Shown here: positions 33,895 to 43,165 of the stretch, in pieces
How the letters are laid out: each line of letters begins with the position of its first letter
Position numbering within the stretch: the stretch's first letter is position 1
From: Planctomycetota bacterium
Lineage (GTDB): Bacteria; Planctomycetota; SZUA-567; H5-PLA8
NCBI GenBank assembly: GCA_026184295.1
Contig: JAHCJK010000021.1
Span: 1-48,877, forward strand
DNA: 48,877 nucleotides
Direction: 5' to 3'
Notes under the pieces: generated by a model
What the model saw: the letters and a program-made list of their open reading frames with translations, nothing else
The model's database searches: none
What the model was told of the DNA's origin: nothing
Position numbers and translations under genes: made by a program

Positions 33895-36034
33895 ATGCCT
33901 CGAACCACCGGCAAGCGACCCGCCGCGCCCGAGCATCCCAAACAGAAGGCCGCGGCGAACGGCGCGAGCAGCCTGCCCGCCGAATTGCGCCTGGCGCTGT
34001 ACAAGCTGATGCTGAACGCGCGCCTGAACGACGAGGCCGAACAGGCGCTGAAGCGCCGCGGGCAGGGGCACTTTCAGATGTCGAGCCAGGGGCACGAGGC
34101 CCTGGCGGGCATCGCGCTCGCGATGGGCGAAGGCGACTGGCTGCACCCGCATTACCGCGACCGCGCCATCGTGATGGGCCGCGGCTACAGCCACGAACAG
34201 TTCTTTCTCGATTTCTACGCCAAGCGCGACTCCTGCACGTCCGGACGCCAGATGCCCGTGCATTACAACTCGCGCCCGCACCGCATCGTTTCGCTCTCCA
34301 GCCCCGTCGCGACGAACATGCTGCAGGCCGTGGGCATGGCCATGTCGCTGAAGGAACGCAGCGTCCCCGAGGTCGTCGTCAGTTCCATCGGCGACGCGGC
34401 CACGCGCGAAGGCGAAGTGCTCGAGGCGATCCAGCAGGCGGCCGTCGAGGCGCTCCCGGTGCTCTTCCTGATCGAAGACAACCGCTGGGGCATCTCCACG
34501 CCCACGGTCGGCAAGACCTTCTGGACGCAGCCGAACTCGCTCGTCACCGCCGCGGACGGCACGCAGTGGTTCATGGGCTGCCGCGTCGTGGACGCCGACG
34601 GTCTCGACCCCGAGGCCGTGTACCTGGCCGGCAAGGAGGCGCTCGACCGCGCCCGCCAGGGCAAGGGCCCGACCTGCCTCGTCACGCGCCTGGAACGCAT
34701 GGGCAGCCATTCGAGCAGCGACGACCAGCGCATCTACCGCGACGAGAAGGAACTCGAAGCCGTGATGTCGCGCGACCCGCTCAAGCGCTACGAAGCCCGC
34801 CTGCTCGCCGAAAAGGCGCTTACGCAGGCCGACGGGGAGAAGCTGCGCGCCGAAGTGCAGGCCGAGATCGAGGCCGCCATCGCGCGCGCCAAGGCCGCGC
34901 CCGACCCCGATCCGGCGAGCGTGCTCAACAGCGCCTTCGCGCCGCTGCCGGAAGACCTGCCGAAGAGCGAGCAGGGGCTCCCGCCGCCGCTGAACAAGCG
35001 CACCGGCGGCATGACGATGGCGCAGTGCATCGACCTGGTGCTGGAACAGGAGATGCGCCGCAATCCGCGCATCTTCGTCTTCGGCGAAGACATCGAGGAT
35101 CCCAAGGGCGACGTCTTCAGCACCACGCGCGGGCTGAGCAGCAAGTTCCCGCAGCGCGTGCGCAATTCGCCGCTGGCCGAAGGCACCATCATCGGCACCG
35201 CCGTCGGCCGCGCGATCCTGGGCGACGTCCCCGTCCCCTGCATCCAGTTCGTCGATTTCATGGGCCCGGGCCTGAACCAGCTCTTCAATGAAGTGACCAC
35301 CTTCTACTGGCGCAGCGCCGGGCACTGGAACAGCCCGATGGTGATCCTTTCGCCCTACGGCGCCTACCTGCCGGGGCTCGGCCCGTGGCACAGCCAGACC
35401 AACGAAGCGATCTACGCGCACATGCCCGGGCTTCACGTGGTGATCCCTTCGACGCCCGGCGACGCCGCGGGCCTGCTGCGCTACAGCTTCCGCTGCAACC
35501 GCCCGGTGCTCTTCCTGTATCCCAAGGCCCTGCTGCACGGCGCCGAAGACACGGTCAAGGAACCCGGCAGCGAATGCATCGTGCCCTTCGGCAAGCTGCG
35601 CGTCGCCCGCCCGGGCCGCGACGTCACCGTCGTCACCTGGGGCAACTGCGTCGCCGTCTGCCGCCAGGCCGCGCAGCGCGCCGCGCAGGAAGGCATCGAG
35701 GCCGAGATCCTGGACCTGCGCACGATCGCGCCGTGGGACGTGCAGGGCGTGCTCGATTCCGTCGCGCGCACCGGCCGGCTGCTCGTCGTCCACGAAGACG
35801 CCAAGACCTGCGGGCTCGGCGGCGACATCGTCGCGGAAGTCGTCGCGTCGGCCTACGAACACCTGCTCGCCGCGCCCGTCCGCTACACCAAGTCCGACGA
35901 CCACAGCCGTACCAGTTCGCGCTCGAACTCTCGGTCTCGCCAGCCGGACGGCGTGCTCGACGCGCTGCGTTCGCTGTACGCCCGCGCCACCGCGCCAGGG
36001 CGTCCTCCGCCAGCCGGTCAGGCAGGTCGCGCCC
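33895..36034 (+). CDS. 2-oxoacid dehydrogenase E1 alpha-beta fusion (frame breaks at the C-terminal end)
   Basis: The ATG at 33895 opens a frame that encodes E1-alpha (GDAATREGEVLEAIQQ as the TPP GDG-type motif, EDNRWGIST) joined to E1-beta (MTMAQCIDLVLEQEMRRNP, EDIEDPKGDVF, LGPWHSQTNEAIYAHMPG, VHEDAKTCGLGGD). The complex decarboxylates a 2-oxoacid and acylates the E2 lipoyl group. The frame is intact to about 35910 (TKSDDHS). PYQFALELS then appears in another frame and DGVLDALRSLYA returns in the first. A Pro/Ala linker follows in yet another frame. No stop occurs in the E1 frame before 37104, so fusion to E2 is likely. Clustered sequencing or assembly errors are the simplest cause; gene decay is the alternative. 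Confidence 0.85.
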
Positions 36035-37135
36035 GTGGCCGAGCTTCGCGCCGATCCCCGCGCTGCGCCCAGCCGCGGCGCCCGCGGCCGCGTACGAGAC
36101 TCCAGCCGCGCAGGCCAGACCAGCCAGCCACCGCGCGTCGCCATCGAAGTGCCCAAGCAGTCGCCCACGAGCAGCGCCACGGTCGTGCGCATCCTCGTCA
36201 AGCCCGGCGACCAAGTGCAGGTCGGCGGGAAACTCGCCGAGATGGAAGCGAACAAGGGCAGCTTCGAGGTCGAATCGACGCACGCCGGCAAGGTGGTGGA
36301 AATCCACGCCCGCGACGGCGAACACGTGCGCGTCAACACGCCCCTGATCGTGCTCGAAGTCCCCGAAGGCTCCGCGGTGGAATCCTCCGCGAAGCACATG
36401 GCGGGCGAACCCGCCGGCGGCCCGGCGGCGCGCGCGCTGCGCCTCACCCCCGCGCAGATTCAGGTCGGCGCCCTGGCCTTCAAGAGCCAGCGCGAAATCC
36501 CGACCGTCAGCGTCGAGACCGAAGCCGACATCACGCCGCTGGCCGAACAGCGCAAGGCCCTGCCGGCCAGCCTCAAGCTGCGCGTCACGTTCACGCACCT
36601 GATCCTGTGGGCGATGGTCGATTCGATGAAGAAGGACCGCCACGAAGGTTTCCGCGGGCGCCTCGATGCGACGGGCGAGGTCCTGCTGGTCGCGCCGCAC
36701 GCCAGCGTCGGCTTCGCCGCCGTCGGCCCCGGCGACGACCTGTACTCGCCCGTCGTCAAGGAAGCCAGCCGCCTGACCTTCGTCGAACTCGTCCGCCGCA
36801 CGCAGGAACTGACCGAGAGCGTGCGCACGGGCTCGATCAACGCGTCCGACCTGCAAGGGGCGACGGTGACGCTGACGAACATCGGCGCGTTCGAAGCCAC
36901 CGGCGGGACGCCGTTCGTGATCCCCGGGCAGGTCGCGATGCTCTGCGCCGGCTCGATCCTCGAACGCCCGCGCATCGTGGCCGTCAACGGTTCGTCCGAA
37001 TCGAAGGCGCGCAAGGTCCTGCCGCTGAAGCTGGTCTTCGACCACCGCCCCTTCAACGGCAGCCACGCCGCCGGCTTCCTGCGCACGATCAAGCACACGC
37101 TTGAGACGATGGATTTGAAGACGCTGCTCGACTAG
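36035..37135 (+). CDS. 2-oxoacid dehydrogenase E2 segment (lipoyl domain plus acyltransferase)
   Basis: In the frame from 36035 the protein has a lipoyl domain (about 35-115) with the lipoate Lys as K74 in EANKGSFEV, a short linker without a recognisable E3/E1-binding domain, and the acyltransferase domain ending in DHRPFNG (H337 to N341) and a C-terminal helix. The canonical active-site motif is HRxxDG; here the Asp is Asn. GTG at 36035 is a nominal start, as no ribosome site fits. It probably continues from E1 as one chain of about 1,080 residues. E3 (lipoamide dehydrogenase) is not in the window. Confidence 0.8.
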   Translation: MAELRADPRAAPSRGARGRVRDSSRAGQTSQPPRVAIEVPKQSPTSSATVVRILVKPGDQVQVGGKLAEMEANKGSFEVESTHAGKVVEIHARDGEHVRVNTPLIVLEVPEGSAVESSAKHMAGEPAGGPAARALRLTPAQIQVGALAFKSQREIPTVSVETEADITPLAEQRKALPASLKLRVTFTHLILWAMVDSMKKDRHEGFRGRLDATGEVLLVAPHASVGFAAVGPGDDLYSPVVKEASRLTFVELVRRTQELTESVRTGSINASDLQGATVTLTNIGAFEATGGTPFVIPGQVAMLCAGSILERPRIVAVNGSSESKARKVLPLKLVFDHRPFNGSHAAGFLRTIKHTLETMDLKTLLD

Positions 37136-37158
37136 TCGCCTATTGAAGCGAGGTACCC

Positions 37159-37752
37159 ATGCGAATCGGGGCGTTTTGCGCGGCGGCGGTTCTGCTCTTG
37201 CCGTTTGCGGGGTGCGGCCCCGCCACCTCTGCCAATCCGATTACAGACCCCAAGGCATCCAAACGCGACCAACGATTGGAGGGTGCGTGGATTTTTCAGT
37301 CGGATGACAAGAAGACGATTATGCATTTTACCCTCCGCAAGGAACATGAATTTCGAATCCTGGTTGCCAACAACAAGGGCGACGCGGGCGACGCTGTATA
37401 CGACGCATCCTCATCCGAAGCGGGAAACCGGAGATTCTTAAACGTCCGCATTCGCAAGGTCGACGAAGCAGGCGTGCGTACCGTGGGCGATGGCCATGTG
37501 TTGGTTTGGTACGAGGTGTCAGATGAAGGCGTATTGAAACTCCGGCTCTCGAAATCCGATGGATTCGCCAAGGCCATCGATGGCGAAAAGCTCAAGGGCG
37601 AAGTCACCCGAGACAAGAAGAAAGTCCTCGGCGTGAAAGTGACGGATTCATCCCAAAACCTTGCTGAGTATCTGGCAAAATCGAACCTCGATGACGATTT
37701 CGGCGATGCCGTCGAGCTAAAAAAGTTGAACGAGCCCGACGACGACAAGTAG
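37159..37752 (+). CDS. Lipoprotein of unknown function
   Basis: 197 residues. A signal peptide ends in the lipobox LPFAGC (lipidated C19). A strand-rich region then follows with EGAWIFQSDDKKTIMHFTLR and YEVSDEGVLKLRLS, suggestive of a small lipocalin- or beta-sandwich-like fold, and an Asp/Lys-rich tail. No named family. The region is less GC-rich than its neighbours. GAGG lies 5 bases before the ATG. It stands between the E1-E2 locus and glnE. Confidence 0.7.
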   Translation: MRIGAFCAAAVLLLPFAGCGPATSANPITDPKASKRDQRLEGAWIFQSDDKKTIMHFTLRKEHEFRILVANNKGDAGDAVYDASSSEAGNRRFLNVRIRKVDEAGVRTVGDGHVLVWYEVSDEGVLKLRLSKSDGFAKAIDGEKLKGEVTRDKKKVLGVKVTDSSQNLAEYLAKSNLDDDFGDAVELKKLNEPDDDK

Positions 37753-37812
37753 GCCTTCTCCCGTCGATTTCCCCCTCGTTGCGCAATCCCGCAATGCCAT
37801 TACAACACCGTC

Positions 37813-40800
37813 ATGGGCAAGGACCGCGACGCGCTCTTTCGCATGCTGGAACTCGGGCTGCCCGAGGACCTGCCGGAGAGCGACCTGCGCGCGCTGGGCT
37901 TTCGCGAGCCCGCGCACGTCAAGGAAGGCCTGGGGCGGCTGCGCGCGCGCATCGACATCGCGCGCACGGTGGAACTGCGTTTCGCCGACATCCTGCGCGC
38001 GCTCTCCAAATCCCCCGACCCCGACCAGGCTTTCGCGGGCCTCGAACGCTGGCTCGACGCCGGCGGCGCGGCCGTGGGCGAAGGCCCCATGGACTGGTGC
38101 GAGGAACGCTTCCTCGAACTGCTCTGCGCGCTCTTCGCCTGCACCCCGGCGCTCTGCGCGTACCTGACGCGCTTCCCCAAGCGCACGCGCCCGGTGCTCA
38201 AGCCGGTGCTCGAACGCAAAGTGCGCGGCGGCTACGACTGGCTGCTGCAGGTGCGCGCCGCCGCGCTGGCCACCGCTCCTTTCAAGAACCGCTGCGCGGC
38301 CCTGCGCCACGCGCGCGTGGAAGCGATGCTCCAGATCGCGGCGCTCGACGTCGCCGGCGCGAGCAAGCTGCCCGACACCGTGCGCGCGCTCAGCGACCTG
38401 GCCGACGCCTGCGTCGAGACCGCGCTGGAGATCGTCGCCGAGTACATGAAGCCGCGCTTCGGCGAACTGCCCTCGAACCGCCCGGCCGGCGCGCGCCCGG
38501 GGCTGAACCCGCCGCCGCCGTTCGTCGTCGTCGCCATGGGCAAGCACGGCGGGCGCGAACTGAACTACTCGAGCGACATCGACCTGATCTTCGTCTACGC
38601 CGAAGGCGGCCCGACGCAGGGCACCTCGCGCCCGGTCGAACGCCCCGAGTACTTCGCGCAGCTCGGCAAGGAACTGATCGCGGCCCTCGACCAGGTGACC
38701 GAGGACGGGCGCGTCTACCGCGTGGACATGCGCCTGCGCCCGTACGGCAGCGCCGGCCCGCTCGCGTGCAGCAGCCGCGAACTGCTCGACTACCTGCAGG
38801 GCGAAGGGCGCACCTGGGAACGCCAGGCCTGGCTGAAGGCGCGCGCCGTCGCCGGCGACCTGGAGGCCGGCGCGGAGATGCTGAAGGAACTCGAACCCTT
38901 CGTCTACCGCCGCTTCCTCACGCTCGAATCGATCGGCGACATCCAGGCGCTCAAGCGCCAGATCGAGAGCAACGTGGCGCGCCGCGGCGAGACGCTCGAC
39001 GAGGTCAAGCTCGGCCACGGCGGCATCCGCGACATCGAATTCACCGTCCAGTTCCTGCAATTGCTCCACGGCGGGCAGCACGTCCTGGTGCGCGGCGGCA
39101 ACACGCTGCGCGCGCTGGAAGCGCTGCGGCGCGAGGCGCTGCTCACCCGCGAAGAGGCCGCCGACCTGGAGGCCGCGTACGAGTTTCACCGCCACGTCGA
39201 ACACCGCCTGCAGATTCACGGCGACCTGCAGACGCACAAGCTCCCCGCCGATCCCGCGGTGCGCTCGCGCATCGCGCGCAGCCTGGGATTCGGCGACGAC
39301 GAGAAGAACCGCGCGAAGACCGCGGAAGCGAAGTTCGAGGCCGAGCGCCAGCGCCACGTCGCCCGCGTGCGCGCGATCTTCGAGAAACTCTTCGCCAACC
39401 TCTTCCGCGAACAGGAAGGCCCCGAAGGGCGCCTCTCGGAACTCCTGCTCGCGCCGCAGCCGGACCTGGAAGCCATCGCGGCGCTGCTGCCGGGCTTCGG
39501 CTTCCAGCACGCGGACGATTCCGCGCGCGAACTGCTGGGGCTCGCGCGCGACCGCGTGGCGCTCACTAGCGCCTCGCGCACGCGCAAGTTCTTCGCCTCG
39601 CTCGCGCCGCTGCTCCTGCGCTCGCTCGCGGCCACGGGCGAACCCGAGGGCGCGCTGAAGCGCTTCTCGCGCATCGCCAGTTCCCTGGGCGGCAAGGCGG
39701 TGCTGTACCAGGCGCTGCACGAGAACCTGTGGCTCCTGAAGATGATCTGCGAACTCTCCGCGTGGAGCGAGTACCTCGTCGAAATCCTGGTCGCAAACCC
39801 GGGGCTCTTCGACGAAGTGATCGACGCGCTGCGCACCGAGCAGTCCAAGACGCAGGCGCAGATGGAAAAGGAGATCGCCGGCGTCGCGCAGGGCGGCGAC
39901 GTGAGCGACACGCTGCGCGCGTACCGCGCGGGCGAACTCCTGCGCATCGGCGTCCGCGACCTGATTCACTCCGCCCCGCTGGAACAGACGCAGACCGAAC
40001 TGACCGCGCTCGGCGAGGCCCTGCTGCGCGCGCAGTACGCGCACACACTGCAAAGCTACGCGCAGGCGCACGGCGACCTGAAGAACGAGCAGGGCCAGCC
40101 GGTGGGCATGGCGATCCTGGGCGTCGGGAAATTCGGCGGGCGCGAACTGAACTACGGCAGCGACCTGGACATCCTCTTCTTTTACGGCGACGAGGGCGCC
40201 TCGGCGAAGGGCCTGGAGGCGACGCCGTATTTCTCGAACCTGGCGCAGGACCTGATGCGCGCGATGGACACGCCCACGGCCATCGGGCGCCTGTACCATC
40301 TCGACGCGCGCCTGCGCCCCAACGGCAACAAGGGCCCGCTCGCGGCCTCGCTCCCCGGCTTCGAACGCTACTGGAAGGACGGCTCGCTGGCCGACTGGGA
40401 ACGCCTGGCGCTCACGCGCGCGCGCTTCGTCGCCGGCGACGAGCGCGTGGCCGAGCGCGCGCTGCACGTGATCCGCAGCGCGGTCTACTCGCCGCTCAAG
40501 TCCACCAGCCTCGCGCAGGAAGTGCTCGACATGCGCCGCCGCCTCCAGGACACCGCCGAGGCCGGCGACCTGAAGCGCGGCAAGGGCGGGCTGGTGGACA
40601 TCGAATTCCTCGTGCAGTACCTGCAGTTGATCCACGGCCCCGCCTTCCCTCCCCTGCGCCAGGCGAACACCAAGGAAGCGCTGAAGGCGATGATCAAGCA
40701 CAAGAAGATCGCCGCCGCCGACGGCACGCTGCTGCTGGAGGCGTACGAGTTCTACTGCCGCATGGCCAACCGCGTGCGCATCGTCCACGGGCTCTCGGCC

Positions 40801-40956
40801 AACCGCCTGCCCTCGACGAAGGAAGAACTCCAGAAGTTGGCGCTGCGCGCGCTGTACATCGACGCGCCGGGCAAGACCGCCGGCGAACAACTGATGGACG
40901 ACTTCACGCGCTACACGACGGAGGTGCGCGCGGTCTTCGAGCGGCTGGTGGTCTAA
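37813..40956 (+). CDS. glnE: Bifunctional glutamine synthetase adenylyltransferase/deadenylylase
   Basis: 1,047 residues, the standard two-domain GlnE that adds and removes AMP on glutamine synthetase in response to nitrogen status. Two nucleotidyltransferase centres are visible: GKHGGRELNYSSDIDLIF at about 241-258 and GVGKFGGRELNYGSDLDILF at about 768-787. Other family pieces are FVYRRFLTLESIGDI and KGGLVDIEFLVQYLQL. Length is normal (E. coli 946) with an N-terminal extension. It is followed 2 bases later by the next gene, so the pair is likely co-transcribed. Confidence 0.96.
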   Translation: MGKDRDALFRMLELGLPEDLPESDLRALGFREPAHVKEGLGRLRARIDIARTVELRFADILRALSKSPDPDQAFAGLERWLDAGGAAVGEGPMDWCEERFLELLCALFACTPALCAYLTRFPKRTRPVLKPVLERKVRGGYDWLLQVRAAALATAPFKNRCAALRHARVEAMLQIAALDVAGASKLPDTVRALSDLADACVETALEIVAEYMKPRFGELPSNRPAGARPGLNPPPPFVVVAMGKHGGRELNYSSDIDLIFVYAEGGPTQGTSRPVERPEYFAQLGKELIAALDQVTEDGRVYRVDMRLRPYGSAGPLACSSRELLDYLQGEGRTWERQAWLKARAVAGDLEAGAEMLKELEPFVYRRFLTLESIGDIQALKRQIESNVARRGETLDEVKLGHGGIRDIEFTVQFLQLLHGGQHVLVRGGNTLRALEALRREALLTREEAADLEAAYEFHRHVEHRLQIHGDLQTHKLPADPAVRSRIARSLGFGDDEKNRAKTAEAKFEAERQRHVARVRAIFEKLFANLFREQEGPEGRLSELLLAPQPDLEAIAALLPGFGFQHADDSARELLGLARDRVALTSASRTRKFFASLAPLLLRSLAATGEPEGALKRFSRIASSLGGKAVLYQALHENLWLLKMICELSAWSEYLVEILVANPGLFDEVIDALRTEQSKTQAQMEKEIAGVAQGGDVSDTLRAYRAGELLRIGVRDLIHSAPLEQTQTELTALGEALLRAQYAHTLQSYAQAHGDLKNEQGQPVGMAILGVGKFGGRELNYGSDLDILFFYGDEGASAKGLEATPYFSNLAQDLMRAMDTPTAIGRLYHLDARLRPNGNKGPLAASLPGFERYWKDGSLADWERLALTRARFVAGDERVAERALHVIRSAVYSPLKSTSLAQEVLDMRRRLQDTAEAGDLKRGKGGLVDIEFLVQYLQLIHGPAFPPLRQANTKEALKAMIKHKKIAAADGTLLLEAYEFYCRMANRVRIVHGLSANRLPSTKEELQKLALRALYIDAPGKTAGEQLMDDFTRYTTEVRAVFERLVV

Positions 40957-40958
40957 CC

Positions 40959-41963
40959 GTGCACCCCGAACTCCGCGCACTCTTCGAGGCCGACCGGCGC
41001 GAGCGCCAGCCGCATCCGCAGGCCTGCACGCCCGCGTACCTCGCGCTGCGCGCGCGCGACGCCGAACGGCGGGCGCGCGTGGCCGAACTGCTCGCGCAGG
41101 GCGCGGCGGCGACGGGCGAAGACTACTACCACGCGGCCCTGATCTTGCAGCACGGCGACTCCCCGGACGAGATCGCGCAGGCGCGATCATGCGCGCTCCG
41201 GGCGGCGGATTTAGGACACGCGCCCGCGCGCTGGCTGGCCGCGGCGGCGCTCGACCGCTGGCTGATGTACCAGGGCAAGCCGCAGAAGTTCGGGACGAAC
41301 ATCGTCCCCGACGGCGTTCGTCAGCGCGTCTGGGACGTCGATCCCGAGACCACCGACGCCGAACGCGCCGCCTGGGACGTCCCGCCCATCGCGGAGATGG
41401 AACGGCGCGCGGCCGAAGTCTCGCGGCGCGAACCGATGCCCCCGATGGACGGCGCGCCCGCGTGGCTCAAGGACGCGCTCCCGCGCTGGAAGGCCGAAGG
41501 CCTGCGGATCTTCGCCGCCGACCGGCCCGGACACCTGGACCACGCGCGCATGCTCTTTCGCGAATACGCCGCCTCGCTCGGCTTCGACCTCGGCTTTCAG
41601 GGTTTCGAAGAAGAGCTGGCGGGGCTTCCGGGCCGCTACGCGCCGCCGGAGGGCCGGCTGTTCCTGGCCACGCACGAAGGCCTGAACGCCGGTTGCGCCG
41701 CGCTGCGCAAACTCGAGGACGGCATCTGCGAGATGAAGCGGATGTACGTGCGCCCGGGTTTTCGCGGGCTCAAGCTCGGGCGGCGGCTGGCGGAAAAGAT
41801 TCTGGCCGAGGCGCGCGCGGCCGGCTACGCGCGCATGCGCCTCGATACCATCGCGACCATGCGGGAAGCCCGCGCGCTGTACGCCTCGCTGGGTTTCGTG
41901 GAAATCCCGCCGTACACCTTCAACCCCATCGAAGGCGCCGTGTACATGGAATGCGTGCTTTAG
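40959..41963 (+). CDS. DUF6624-like plus GNAT acetyltransferase fusion
   Basis: 334 residues from a GTG at 40959, which is the first start after the glnE stop. The N-terminal half (about 40-145) has EDYYHAALILQHGDSPDEIA, GHAPARWLAAAALDRWL and a DPETTDAERAAWDVPP motif, as in DUF6624 proteins. The C-terminal half is a GNAT acetyltransferase, with the acetyl-CoA loop RGLKLGRRLAEKIL after a strand MKRMYVRPGF and a late strand SLGFVEIPPY. Which small molecule or protein is acetylated is unknown. The two-domain fusion is unusual as far as I can tell. It is translationally close to glnE. Confidence 0.75.
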   Translation: MHPELRALFEADRRERQPHPQACTPAYLALRARDAERRARVAELLAQGAAATGEDYYHAALILQHGDSPDEIAQARSCALRAADLGHAPARWLAAAALDRWLMYQGKPQKFGTNIVPDGVRQRVWDVDPETTDAERAAWDVPPIAEMERRAAEVSRREPMPPMDGAPAWLKDALPRWKAEGLRIFAADRPGHLDHARMLFREYAASLGFDLGFQGFEEELAGLPGRYAPPEGRLFLATHEGLNAGCAALRKLEDGICEMKRMYVRPGFRGLKLGRRLAEKILAEARAAGYARMRLDTIATMREARALYASLGFVEIPPYTFNPIEGAVYMECVL

Positions 41964-41973
41964 GATTTTAGAA

Positions 41974-42065
41974 CCACGGGCGCCTGTGCGGCTCCCAGGT
42001 GTTACGGCTCACGAGGTTACTGAACACAGACCGCCCGTGGCACTGCACCCCAGACAGGATGCAGT
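41974..42065. repeat. Compound inverted repeat between convergent genes
   Basis: CCACGGGCG (41974-41982) pairs with CGCCCGTGG (42032-42040), and CTGTG (41984-41988) with CACAG (42025-42029), forming a long stem with a 36-nt loop. A second hairpin, ACTGCA/TGCAGT, spans 42042-42065. It may act as a bidirectional terminator, although it has no T-run. No RNA family was recognised. Confidence 0.4.
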
Positions 42066-42131
42066 AAAGCGACCTTCTCCCTGCGAAAGAGGGACGTGCG
42101 CGCACGCGCAGCCTTCACGAAAAATGGGCGG

Positions 42132-42656
42132 TCAGCGTTTGTTGACGAGTTCGACGTACTTCGCGAACTGATCGGCGGTCAGAATCCGGCTCAAGGCCTG
42201 GTTGAATTCCGTCTGCGGCGAGAAGTGCTTGCACGCCGAGGCCGCCGCGACCACCCGTTCCAGGGCGGCCTCGACTTCCTTCGGCTTCCTGGCGGCCTCG
42301 TACAAGGTGCGCGCGTCGGCCTGCTCCTTGGCCAGGGCCTCGCCCTTCTCGCGAATATCCTTCTTGGCCGCGTCGAGCTTGGTCTTCTGCTCGTCGCTCA
42401 GGCCCAGGTCGCCGCCGACGGCGTCGAAGACGTAGGTGCTCAGCACGATCACGTTTTCGGGCGCGGGGAGCGCCGGCTTGGCCGCGGGGGCGGCCTTTTC
42501 GGGCGGGTCTTCCTCGTTCTGGTCCTTGTCGTCCTTGCCGTCTTTGTTGTTCGAATTGCGGTGTTTCTTGGCCTTCCCGCCGCCGGCGCTCAGCGCAAAG
42601 GCATCGCCGCAGTAAAGCAGCAGGAACAGCGCCAGCGTCCATCCCACCACGCGCAT
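42132..42656 (-). CDS. Secreted small helical protein
   Basis: 174 residues from the ATG at 42656, with a signal peptide (about 1-20), a Lys/Asn/Asp-rich low-complexity region (30-60) and a mostly helical C-terminal half with LGLSDEQKTKLDAAKKDIREKG and LTADQFAKYVELVNKR. The helices resemble the LTxxQ/Spy type of periplasmic chaperone-like proteins, but the signature is not exact. GGAGAGGG lies close upstream of the ATG. It is the last gene of the minus-strand group that ends here. Confidence 0.6.
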   Translation of the reverse strand: MRVVGWTLALFLLLYCGDAFALSAGGGKAKKHRNSNNKDGKDDKDQNEEDPPEKAAPAAKPALPAPENVIVLSTYVFDAVGGDLGLSDEQKTKLDAAKKDIREKGEALAKEQADARTLYEAARKPKEVEAALERVVAAASACKHFSPQTEFNQALSRILTADQFAKYVELVNKR

Positions 42657-42755
42657 CGTCGCACCCTCTCCTCGCTCCGGCACCCCATAGCATAGACGCA
42701 ACCCGCGCCCAACCTGCTGCGTGCCACCGGCGCGTTGCATCTCCTTGCGGGGCTT

Positions 42756-43124
42756 TCACATGCCGAAGGCGTTCTCGATCACCCCGGAGGCGGCGATCTC
42801 GGCCCCGCGCGCTTCCAGCCAGACGATGTCGAAACGGCACGGCGGCGGCGCCTTGCGCCCGCAGCGCCGCGCCAAGTACCAGCGCGCGGCGCGCGCGACC
42901 CGCGCCTGCTTCGCGGCGTCCACGCTCGCGGCCGCGCCGACGGGATCCCGCTCCGAACGCACGCGCACTTCGGTAAAGACCAAAGTCCCGCCGTCCCAGG
43001 TAATCAGGTCGATCTCGCCCGGCGGGCAGCGGAAGTTGCGCTGCAGGAGCCGGTGCCCGCGCTTGCGCAGGAGTTCGAGCGCGTAGGCTTCGCCCTTAGG
43101 TCCAAGCTGGTGGAGGTCGCCCAT
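42756..43124 (-). CDS. YraN/UPF0102 family protein
   Basis: 122 residues with the family core GPKGEAYALELLRKRGHRLLQRNFRCPPGEIDLI (cut here as GEIDLI) and TLVFTEVRVR, then a basic helix and CRFDIVWLE. The pattern is PD-(D/E)xK-like: GEID and TEVR, with Arg where most members have Lys. The family is nuclease-like but has no settled function. It starts 41 bases after the end of the TMTC-like gene and probably shares its transcript. Confidence 0.85.
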   Translation of the reverse strand: MGDLHQLGPKGEAYALELLRKRGHRLLQRNFRCPPGEIDLITWDGGTLVFTEVRVRSERDPVGAAASVDAAKQARVARAARWYLARRCGRKAPPPCRFDIVWLEARGAEIAASGVIENAFGM

Positions 43125-43165
43125 GCGGCCGCGTCAGCGCGAAAGGCCGTGCGAAGCGGCGCGGA

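Noticed and set aside
33661..36447. 928-residue minus-strand open frame
   Set aside because: Lies opposite the E1 gene, shows no family motif, and has shadow-like composition.
37717..41190. 1,157-residue minus-strand open frame
   Set aside because: Antisense shadow of glnE; no domain seen.
41974..42065. A cobalamin or other known riboswitch, or a tRNA
   Set aside because: The stem does not carry the conserved boxes of classes I could compare, and it lies 3' of both neighbouring genes.
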